From positions 1 to 64,000 of IMG/VR virus record IMGVR_UViG_3300046457_000118: a stretch of DNA of 64,000 nucleotides; one strand, given 5' to 3'. The DNA is from a virus. The position numbers were made by a program, and so were the translations under genes. Under the pieces are notes generated by a model, which saw only the letters and a program-made list of their open reading frames with translations, made no database searches and was not told where the DNA came from. Below, in pieces: positions 57,048 through 64,000 of the stretch (position 1 is its first letter; the number at the start of each line of letters is the position of its first letter).

Positions 57048-57521
57048 ATGAAAATGCAACTGACCCAAGACGAAATCAAAGCCGCCATCGCCCGTTACGT
57101 CCATAACGTGATCGGCATCGATCTGACGTACAACGATCTGGCGATCAGCTTCTCGGCCACCCGTCTGGAAGGCACCATCGCCTTTCTGGACATCACCACC
57201 AAGACGAAAGCCGCTGTGTCTGCAATCGTGGGCACCTGCACGCCGACGATCCCCGGCTATTCGGAACCTGCCGAAGATGTCACGGCCATCGATGCGCCGG
57301 CACTGGCTGAACCGGTTGCCGATCCCGGTACGCCGGAAGTCGCTGCCGAGGCACAAGCGGAAGCCACGCTGAACGATCCGGTGCAACTGGCCGAGACCGT
57401 GGTGGAAGCCGAGCCGGAAGTCGTTGCTGAAGCCAGCATGACGGAAGAAGCTCCGGTTGCTGAAGTGGTACCGAAGAAGTCCACGGCCACGCTGTTCGGC
57501 AAGCCTGCGACTGCTGCCTAA
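57048..57521 (+). CDS. Small protein with SSB-like C-terminal tail
   Basis: 157 residues from ATG 57048 (AAAGGAAG upstream). N-terminal 60 residues form a compact fold (LTQDEIKAAIARYVHNVIGIDL, DLAISFSATRLEGTIAFLDI). About 65-145 is a Pro/Glu/Ala-rich acidic linker, and it ends KKSTATLFGKPATAA, closely like the SSB terminus. No known family. It appears to carry a folded head, a spacer and a shared docking peptide. Confidence 0.7.
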   Translation: MKMQLTQDEIKAAIARYVHNVIGIDLTYNDLAISFSATRLEGTIAFLDITTKTKAAVSAIVGTCTPTIPGYSEPAEDVTAIDAPALAEPVADPGTPEVAAEAQAEATLNDPVQLAETVVEAEPEVVAEASMTEEAPVAEVVPKKSTATLFGKPATAA

Positions 57522-57524
57522 TCC

Positions 57525-57719
57525 ATGATGCTGATCTACGGTATCGTCGTCATTGCCATCATCGCAGGACTGTTCTTCGTGTCCATGCTGTTGTCGGCTG
57601 TGATGTCCGTGATCGGTGGTGTCATCGGTGCCGCCCTTGCGGGTGGTGCCGTGATAGCATGGATTTATCTCTGCTGGTGCGGTTACCGTGCCAACAGGAA
57701 AAAAGGTGTCCGCAGGTAA
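57525..57719 (+). CDS. Small membrane protein
   Basis: 64 residues. Two hydrophobic segments (about 3-27, YGIVVIAIIAGLFFVSMLLSAVM region, and 30-52) then a basic tail (RANRKKGVRR). Last gene of the plus-strand operon. No ribosome site is obvious, so it may be coupled to the previous gene (3-bp gap). Unknown. Confidence 0.65.
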   Translation: MMLIYGIVVIAIIAGLFFVSMLLSAVMSVIGGVIGAALAGGAVIAWIYLCWCGYRANRKKGVRR

Positions 57720-58050
57720 TTGCTGACCGTCACCCTCACGAAACGAGGGCAAACCTTTCAAATGGGTAGAGTAAAAATATCCCTCGGCATAAACGAGGGA
57801 CCACACAGAGAGGCTTTCTCGGATGCATAGGGGCATGCTCACATGTTCCCTTATAAGCCTGACACCTTGAAAGTCTCTCTGTGTGGTGACGTGCAATGCT
57901 GATGCACAGGCAGGCTCCCAGTTAATTCCTTTTCTGGCAGCTTGCTGTCGGTGGAGATGGATTTCCATGGGGGCCGACAAGCCGGATGAAGACAGCACCG
58001 GCCACCACTACATACCTGTTCCGGGAAGGATGGGTAAGCAGAAGAAGAAA
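57720..58050. ncRNA. Structured non-coding region, candidate RNA
   Basis: 330 bp with no credible gene. It holds, in order: CCCTC-7-GAGGG (57733-57749), CCCTCG-7-CGAGGG (57781-57799), then an 18-bp stem with one wobble (57801-57818 with 57869-57886) enclosing an 11-pair inner hairpin (57827-57854, loop CTCA, two-base bulge). Further on: TGTCGG...CCGACA (57946-57979) with inner ATGG/CCAT, and GCCGG...CCGGC (57981-58002). It ends at the bidirectional terminator. Transcription from the plus operon is likely, so an RNA is plausible. It could instead be a DNA site. Confidence 0.5.
57801..57886 (+). ncRNA. 86-base long imperfect hairpin, core of structured region
   Basis: Pairs CCACACAGAGAGGCTTTC with GAAAGTCTCTCTGTGTGG (17 Watson-Crick pairs and one G-T), then an inner arm ATAGGGGCATG / CATG-TT-CCCTTAT with loop CTCA. 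It is far more stable than the terminators nearby. It lies 81 bp past the last plus-strand gene. Confidence 0.55.
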
Positions 58051-58076
58051 GCCCCCTCACGGGGGCTTTTCTTTTT
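58047..58076. terminator. Bidirectional terminator
   Basis: AAAGCCCCC-TCAC-GGGGGCTTT flanked by A- and T-tracts (CTTTTT). It separates the plus operon and structured RNA from the end of the virion RNA polymerase gene. Confidence 0.9.
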
Positions 58077-61000
58077 AGTTGAAGGGCATCGTTACTGCCT
58101 TGTACGTGGCCAGCGTACCGATGGCTTGTGGGTAAGTGAACACACCAGCTTCAAGCGGGTTGTTACCCAGTCGATGGTAGAAGGAAGAATCCATCACCGT
58201 CGGCAGATGCTTGAAGTAGTGCGACAAGGCCACCAGTCCCAGAGCACGTCCCGGATTACCCCGGTGCAGTGCCAGCAGCACCTTCTGGATACGCAGGTAG
58301 TACTTGGTGAACCTCACGAAGCCCATGTCGTTCAGGTACTGGGTACGGCGATCCGTGGGCACGTCATAGAAGATGAATGCCTCGGATGCCAACGAGACGG
58401 CTTCCTCCTTTGACATCGGGTCTTTCTTCTTGGTCGTCATGTGCTGGTACAGCGTATAGCGACCAAGGAAGTCCGAGATTTGGGCAGCTTCCGACAGCAA
58501 CTGGTAGACATAAGTTTCATGGCCCATGTACAACTGGTTGGCCACCGACTTGACATCCGGATTGATCCAGCTAGTCAGTTGCTCCGTACGCTTGTTGAAC
58601 TTCGACTTGTACGAGTAGATGTCGTCATCCATCTCCACATCATCCACGATGGTCGGCATCAGGCCCGCTTGGATCAGTTCATGCATCGGGTTCCTTGCCA
58701 GTGCATCCTTCAGCTTGGCTACCCGAGCTTTATCCTCATTCACGTTGCCGGACGTTCCGGTGTCGAGCTTGGTCTGCAATGCGAACAGTTCAGCACTGTC
58801 ACGCTTGTAGGCGATAGCGCCACGGAATGCAATGCGGTGACTGCGGAAGATTTCCGTCAAAGGTACACCGAAGCCATACAACATAGAGATGTTCGAGGTC
58901 ATGTTGCCCATCAAAGTGGACAGGTTCTTCACGACCACGATGTCCTTGGCTTCCTTCACCAGCCACTGCCACATCTCTTCGACAGTACGCAGACGCACCA
59001 TTGCACGGGCTTCACGCGACTTGAAGTCTTCCGGATCAGCATGGTCGGACAGCATCTTGCCGGTACCGAGGAAACTCAACACATCCCCCATCAGCTTCTC
59101 CCAACCCTTGCGTGCTTCACGATCCTTCTTCAACACATCCGTGATCGACAGCTTACGGTAGCCGAAGGTCATGTCCAGCAGATCGATACGCACCTGCATG
59201 GCATCCGACTTCCACACTTCACGGATGGTCTGCTTGGCCGACTCAGGCAGTAGACGATAGATTTCACGCATCTCCGGATCAGCCGAACGCGGACCCACTT
59301 CGATGAATGAACGGGGACGCTCGTTGAACTCCTTACGGTACTGTTCATACAGCGTTTCCACCACCGTGCGGTTCTGTTTAGGCGTGCCTTCCTTGTCGTA
59401 GATCGAACCTGCCATCGTGCCCATCAGCTTGTCGAAACGGTTGTCCCGGTCAAGCACATTATCCTTCACGTCATTGGCCATCATGTAGCGGTAGTTGACC
59501 TTATCACCCTGTGGATTGATGACAGGTACAAGGTACTCTTCCGTCACCTTGTCCGGTTCAATCGGATGGGTGAACATACGCTGCACATCGTCTGCCACAT
59601 TCTGGCCGATCTGGTGCATCATTTCCGCGTTGTATAGTCCTTGATCGCTGAAGAAGTCCAGTACGCCGTTGTGCTTGGTCGTACCCTTGGTATTCATCGA
59701 GGTCAGCGACATGCTGCCGGTCAGGTATGGTTGCAGACCCGAGCCATGACGTGCCATCAGGTAGTTACCACCTGCTTCCGGATCAGCCTTGGCTGTTGCC
59801 AGCTTCATGCCTTGACCAAAGCCTTGATCACGCAAGTCATCGAGTTCATCCTTACTTGCCAGACGCAGTTCGACATAAGGGTTGTAGACCTCCGGCAGAT
59901 AGCCCTTCATCATCAGGGCTTCCTGATCCTTGAACAGACGTTCCTTCGAGTCGGCTTGCAGCTTCTCGTGCAGCTTCAGGGCCATCTCGACACCGTTGCC
60001 CTCATCCCGTGCCATCTCCTTGGCCATCAGTTCACTGGCCGTCGTCTTCTCATCGGCATTCGAGTAATGCAGGGCATACAGCGATGCCAGATGATCGATG
60101 GCCGGTTCGAAGCGCATGGCATCCTGTGGCATTGCCTGAGTTGTGCCATACAGGCGTGCGATGGCATGGGCATTTTGCATGGTGTTGGCGGCTCGTGCCT
60201 TGCCATTCACCATCTTGTAGCCCAGTGCCTTGGCTGCATTCACGTAGTACATCTGGTGCGGCGACGTAGCCAGTTCCTGCGTCACATCGACGATGGCTTG
60301 GGACAGCTTGGCTTGGTCATTCAGCAGGGCATGCAAGTCCTTCATGTCCGTGTAACGGGACATCAGGGACGCCATGTCGGTGCGCAGGAACACGTTGCTA
60401 ACGGCCTTCTTCATGTCGTCCGTCAGGTTCTTGCCCTCATCGCTGAAGGACTCGATCAGTACCTTCGAGGTACCGGCGATCAAGTCCTTGCGCTTGCCTT
60501 CAAACAGCTTGGCCATGCGCAGCAGATGCAGGAACACTCGGTTGCCATCATGGGCACCACGAATCTCGTTGATAGTGTTGGCGAACATGCCGTTACTGTA
60601 GTGGAAGTGCTGGTCACTGAAGTCCTGATACGCCTGGACCACATGGTCCAGGCGTTCCTTGACCGTAGCCGACACCAACGAGCCAGTCATCTTCAGGTAG
60701 CCGTTCTTGGCTTCCTTGAAGAACTTCGAGTTGGCCACCTCATCGACCTTGTTACGTGCACCCTTGGCCACCGAATTGAGCATACCTTCGATGGCATTGA
60801 CGGTCTGCGACTGTTCCACGTTCAGGCGGGCACGACGCTTGGCTTCGATCATCACAAGCTGGGTTGCCAGCGAGTCCAGCTTGCTGTCTGCCTGCTCGCC
60901 CATGCGGGTCTTGGTCCAGCGACCGACCACCCATTGCAGGGCTTCCTGCAACATCTGGTTCAGCTTACCCAGCAGGGTATCGGCAAACTGTTCGTCCGAC

Positions 61001-64000
61001 TTCAGCTTGGTCTTGAATTGCAGCAGGGCGTTGATCTTCGGATTAACCAAGCCAAGGGACACGAAGCGCGACAGATAGTCCGTATTCGGCGTCAGGGCAA
61101 ACAGGAAGTCATATTCATCCTGCGTCAGTCCAGTACCGATCTGATCCTTCAGCTTGTCACGGGCTTCCTCGTACAGCTTGCCGAGTTCCTTGAAGGCCAC
61201 GCTGGTCACGCCATCGGCTCCCGACAGGGCAGCACGCATGGTCACTTCCACCTGTTCCAGCACGAAGGCCACCTGCTCGTTACCTGCCAAGCCATGGGCC
61301 ACCGCATCCAGAGCGAATGGTGCCGTGCCATTGGTCTGGGCATTGGCCCAGATCGAGGCGGCACCCAGCGTACTGGTGCTCATGGCATCCTGACCGAAGG
61401 CACCGTAGATCGGGCTGAAGGTCTCGATCAGGCTGCTCAACAAGCCACGCAGACGGACATCATCTTGAGGCGACAATGGGTTGTTGGCGTTCTGCCCCAG
61501 TTCATTGTAGATGTCTGCCGTGGTATAACTCTGGGCCGGAGTAGCGTGCATCAAGGTCAGTTTGACACGCTCTGCCTCATTACCACGTGACTGTTCCATC
61601 AACCCAGAAACGTTGTAAATGAGGATCGACAATGCACGTTCTTTCGTGTCGGTGGCATCACCAAAGAACAACTTGGTCATGGCATTGGCAAACACTTTCA
61701 TGGCCTTGACCAAACGATTGCCACTAGTGCGAGACACCGGATACACGATCTGTTTCAGGAACTCTTGGAACTCCGGATTCGCCATGCCCCATGCGGTGAA
61801 CTCCTGCACATCCGTCAAAGCACCCTTAAACTTTTCGGCACCCGGATAGTTTTTCACGTAGGTCAGTAGGTCTTCAAGGTCTTTGATAATAGATTTACTA
61901 GCCTTCGAGACAGGTGAATCAATCTCATGCGAGATGGCAGCATGCACCAATTCATGCAGCACAGTCTCAATGTTCATACCACTCGATGCAAAACCATCAG
62001 ATTTTATGTACACATGGCTTTGCTGCCCTTTAGGTGCCAGTACGAACCAGCCGCATGCCTCTGAGTTTGGTAAGGAAAGCACTTCACCGGGATTGGTAGT
62101 AGGCGTAATCAGGTTGACGAACAGGTCTTCCGGCAGCACCTTGGCAAGCTGTTTTGCCAGCATATTGTTGACGCCAGTAGTGTTCTTGACCATATAGTCG
62201 ATGGCTTCTTTGCCTGACAACGTGGCCTTGTCAGCGAACATTTTTTGTACCACCGGGTCCACTGCTCGCCACGTCGATACACCAAGACGACCGAACGGCG
62301 TCAAGCCAGTGCCATCAAGCGAATTCATGATGCGAGCAGTCTGCTCGATCTTCTCTGCCGTGTCAGGCTTACCTACCACAGCAGCTACTGCTGCCATGTC
62401 GGCGCCCTTGGTTTCCATGGTCGGAGCGGCATCAGCCTCTTCCATCGGTGCCGTCTCCACTGCCTTGCCATCAGCGAAGTCACGGATGACATCGAATGCC
62501 TTGTGGGCTTCGTCGCTCATCTCGGTGACCACCGACTTGATATCGGCAAGTGCCTGTTCACGGACCGACTTCGGTACCTGATACTGGCCACTCTCCCATG
62601 TGTACTGGTCCACCACGCCAATCTTGGCGATGGTCGAGAGACGCACACGATCTGCATTCACGGCATTGGCGATGGCCATGGCACGGATACCGTTGACAGC
62701 TTCGGCCACCGACATATCCTGACGCTCCTTGGCTTTGACCTTGTTGCGTGCACCAACGACTTCCTTCCACTGGGCCACGATGGCATTCACATCGGCCTTG
62801 TCGATTTCGCCGTCTTGGATACGCTTGGCCAGATCGGCAGCGATCCGCTCCACCATGTTCAGGGCTTCACGGGCAGGCGAGAACTTCGACAGTGCCTGTA
62901 ACGTCGCACGGTTGATGGCCCCAGCTGCATTCGCCACTTCCAACACACCATGACCGATCTCGTCGTGCACGTTCAGGGCTTCCTGCACCGAGGCCAGAGC
63001 CGAGTGCATCAGGAACGAGTCGAGCGAGTGGATCAGGTAAGGCGTACCTGCCACACCCGGACTCGTCTCCACACGGTCCATGCCCTTCATGTGCAGGTTC
63101 TTGCTGGAACTGAAGGAGCCATCAGGATTGGCCTTGCCATTGACCACAGGCGAAGCCAAGGTGATCTGCGATTGCAGCATCGGGTCATCCGAAAGCTGGG
63201 TTTCCTGCTTGCCCATGTAGATACCATTGGCCAGATCACCACCCATCGAGTAGGCGGTATGGACCACTGGCAGCATGCCCGTCAGCTTCTCGCGCACAGC
63301 GTCTTCTTGTGCTGAGGTCAGGTCGGTACGGGGCTTCTTCTGCCCCTTGCCCGTTTCTTCGGTACCTCCGGTCTGCTCACGCCATGCCAGATGATCCTCT
63401 GCGATCAGGTCTTGAATAGCCTTCTTGCGTGCTGCCTTGTAGGCCACTTCGTACATGGCAAAGCCTGCCTGCACCGTACGGTTCAGGTCACCACGGCGTT
63501 CGATGAAGGTAGCGAAGTAGGACTCCATGGCCTGCTTGACTGGCTCACCCATGATGCCTCGGAAGGCTGCACGCAGCAGTTCCTCGCCATCCTTGGAGAT
63601 CGGATGGTTCATGAGTTCAGCAGCCTTGACGTTCGTGTCGAACGGCTGGATGTCACCCTGAGACTTCATCAACACATTCATGGCATTCACGAAGCCAGAC
63701 ACATCAGCAGGCTTGCCAGCGTGTTCTTCCTTGGCCAGCTTCTCGATCTTCTTGTAGATGCTGTCGATGAACTTGTTCTCCATCGCCGTGATGGAACCCT
63801 TCAGCGACGAACCGAAGGCGAATGCCGTCAGTGGCGTCTTCACCAGATCACGACCTTCCTTGGTCACATCCTGATTGGCATCCTGTAGCGTGCCGAGGAT
63901 CGACTGCATGGCATCGAACGGAGCATCCTTGGTGACGTGCTTCAGCAGGTAGGATGCCAAGTCCTGATACAAGTCCTTGCCCTTGGTGTCCTTGCGCCAC
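58075..64000 (-). CDS. Virion RNA polymerase (vRNAP), C-terminal 1974 residues, N4 gp50-like
   Basis: Open to the right edge (the frame continues W-R-K-D-T-K-G-K-D before the first internal TTG). Motif B RDLVKTPLTAFAFGSS at about 63852-63800 (Arg-x3-Lys) and motif C NVHDEIGHG with His-Asp at 62967-62962. Spacing between them, about 295 residues, is close to N4 (about 280). Motif A and the N-terminus lie outside the window. After the polymerase core come about 1600 residues of injected, virion-associated sequence including a zincin-like HELVHAAISHE motif at 61942-61956, long helical repeats and an amphipathic C-terminus. This polymerase is packaged and enters the cell to transcribe early genes from hairpin promoters. 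Confidence 0.92.
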   Translation of the reverse strand, partial: WRKDTKGKDLYQDLASYLLKHVTKDAPFDAMQSILGTLQDANQDVTKEGRDLVKTPLTAFAFGSSLKGSITAMENKFIDSIYKKIEKLAKEEHAGKPADVSGFVNAMNVLMKSQGDIQPFDTNVKAAELMNHPISKDGEELLRAAFRGIMGEPVKQAMESYFATFIERRGDLNRTVQAGFAMYEVAYKAARKKAIQDLIAEDHLAWREQTGGTEETGKGQKKPRTDLTSAQEDAVREKLTGMLPVVHTAYSMGGDLANGIYMGKQETQLSDDPMLQSQITLASPVVNGKANPDGSFSSSKNLHMKGMDRVETSPGVAGTPYLIHSLDSFLMHSALASVQEALNVHDEIGHGVLEVANAAGAINRATLQALSKFSPAREALNMVERIAADLAKRIQDGEIDKADVNAIVAQWKEVVGARNKVKAKERQDMSVAEAVNGIRAMAIANAVNADRVRLSTIAKIGVVDQYTWESGQYQVPKSVREQALADIKSVVTEMSDEAHKAFDVIRDFADGKAVETAPMEEADAAPTMETKGADMAAVAAVVGKPDTAEKIEQTARIMNSLDGTGLTPFGRLGVSTWRAVDPVVQKMFADKATLSGKEAIDYMVKNTTGVNNMLAKQLAKVLPEDLFVNLITPTTNPGEVLSLPNSEACGWFVLAPKGQQSHVYIKSDGFASSGMNIETVLHELVHAAISHEIDSPVSKASKSIIKDLEDLLTYVKNYPGAEKFKGALTDVQEFTAWGMANPEFQEFLKQIVYPVSRTSGNRLVKAMKVFANAMTKLFFGDATDTKERALSILIYNVSGLMEQSRGNEAERVKLTLMHATPAQSYTTADIYNELGQNANNPLSPQDDVRLRGLLSSLIETFSPIYGAFGQDAMSTSTLGAASIWANAQTNGTAPFALDAVAHGLAGNEQVAFVLEQVEVTMRAALSGADGVTSVAFKELGKLYEEARDKLKDQIGTGLTQDEYDFLFALTPNTDYLSRFVSLGLVNPKINALLQFKTKLKSDEQFADTLLGKLNQMLQEALQWVVGRWTKTRMGEQADSKLDSLATQLVMIEAKRRARLNVEQSQTVNAIEGMLNSVAKGARNKVDEVANSKFFKEAKNGYLKMTGSLVSATVKERLDHVVQAYQDFSDQHFHYSNGMFANTINEIRGAHDGNRVFLHLLRMAKLFEGKRKDLIAGTSKVLIESFSDEGKNLTDDMKKAVSNVFLRTDMASLMSRYTDMKDLHALLNDQAKLSQAIVDVTQELATSPHQMYYVNAAKALGYKMVNGKARAANTMQNAHAIARLYGTTQAMPQDAMRFEPAIDHLASLYALHYSNADEKTTASELMAKEMARDEGNGVEMALKLHEKLQADSKERLFKDQEALMMKGYLPEVYNPYVELRLASKDELDDLRDQGFGQGMKLATAKADPEAGGNYLMARHGSGLQPYLTGSMSLTSMNTKGTTKHNGVLDFFSDQGLYNAEMMHQIGQNVADDVQRMFTHPIEPDKVTEEYLVPVINPQGDKVNYRYMMANDVKDNVLDRDNRFDKLMGTMAGSIYDKEGTPKQNRTVVETLYEQYRKEFNERPRSFIEVGPRSADPEMREIYRLLPESAKQTIREVWKSDAMQVRIDLLDMTFGYRKLSITDVLKKDREARKGWEKLMGDVLSFLGTGKMLSDHADPEDFKSREARAMVRLRTVEEMWQWLVKEAKDIVVVKNLSTLMGNMTSNISMLYGFGVPLTEIFRSHRIAFRGAIAYKRDSAELFALQTKLDTGTSGNVNEDKARVAKLKDALARNPMHELIQAGLMPTIVDDVEMDDDIYSYKSKFNKRTEQLTSWINPDVKSVANQLYMGHETYVYQLLSEAAQISDFLGRYTLYQHMTTKKKDPMSKEEAVSLASEAFIFYDVPTDRRTQYLNDMGFVRFTKYYLRIQKVLLALHRGNPGRALGLVALSHYFKHLPTVMDSSFYHRLGNNPLEAGVFTYPQAIGTLATYKAVTMPFN
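61920..61980 (-). other. Zincin-like HExxH motif inside vRNAP
   Basis: Coding for VLHELVHAAISHEIDS: HExxH at 61942-61956 with a third His five residues on. Helix-like context and a later EFTAWG segment are compatible with a metallopeptidase-like domain in the C-terminal part of the virion polymerase. Whether it is active is unknown. Confidence 0.5.

Noticed and set aside
57762-57830. 22-codon frame MGRVKISLGINEG...
   Set aside because: No ribosome site and it runs through two hairpin stems; the pairing explains the sequence better.
57883-58413. 176-codon plus-strand frame reaching into the vRNAP gene
   Set aside because: Crosses the structured region and a strong terminator and overlaps vRNAP antisense; no convincing ribosome site.
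59641-61590. 649-codon plus-strand reading frame
   Set aside because: Antisense to the virion RNA polymerase gene; low-quality His/Gln/Leu-rich translation, no ribosome site.

Overview
This window is most of a double-stranded DNA phage genome of the N4 type (family Schitoviridae), a short-tailed lytic phage. Four things show this directly. First, there is the C-terminal half of a giant virion RNA polymerase (about 58.1 kb to the right edge), with T7-type motifs B and C. Second, a T7-like RNA polymerase is split over two genes (14.8-17.7 kb). Third, capsid, portal and terminase genes appear in N4 order. Fourth, there is an N4-like replication set. The host cannot be read from the sequence. A GH19 endolysin with a nested spanin pair implies a Gram-negative host. 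No tRNA gene, CRISPR array, integrase or lysogeny repressor was seen.

Layout. 1-11.85 kb, minus strand: virion and packaging genes (a large virion protein cut by the left edge, a coiled-coil virion protein, small virion protein, major capsid, scaffold-like acidic protein, small protein, portal, connector-like protein, TerL, TerS-like protein). A plus-strand dUTPase gene sits among them with its own terminator. 11.85-12.19 kb: AT-rich intergenic DNA between terminase and early genes, where N4-type genomes carry their physical ends, so the assembly is probably circularly permuted. 12.19-14.77 kb, plus: tiny early genes with triloop hairpins that resemble N4 virion-polymerase promoters. 14.78-17.66 kb: RNAP1 and RNAP2 with an HNH/AP2 homing endonuclease between them. 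17.7-36.4 kb, plus: MoxR-type AAA ATPase, a transferred-looking block of small genes, a metallopeptidase/VWA protein, a RecD/Dda-type helicase, family A DNA polymerase, a second homing endonuclease, rIIA- and rIIB-like genes, and a second VWA protein. 36.5-38.0 kb, minus: lysis cassette. 38.3-47.6 kb, minus: four tail/adhesin genes. 47.7-57.7 kb, plus: HTH protein, B12-dependent ribonucleotide reductase, PD-(D/E)XK nuclease, helicase-primase, Sak4-like ATPase, SSB, RuvC-like resolvase. 57.7-58.07 kb: a strongly structured non-coding stretch. 58.07-64.0 kb, minus: virion RNA polymerase, N-terminal part outside the window.

Inferred working model: the virion polymerase enters with the DNA and starts early transcription at hairpin promoters near 12-14.6 kb. 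Early products include RNAP1/RNAP2, which transcribe the middle (replication) genes. The minus-strand late operons then give virions, adhesins and lysis. The least explained parts are the 57.7-58.05 kb structured region, the recurrent triloop hairpins, the zincin-like motif inside the virion polymerase, the shared C-terminal tail of SSB and a neighbouring protein, and the unusual adhesin genes.
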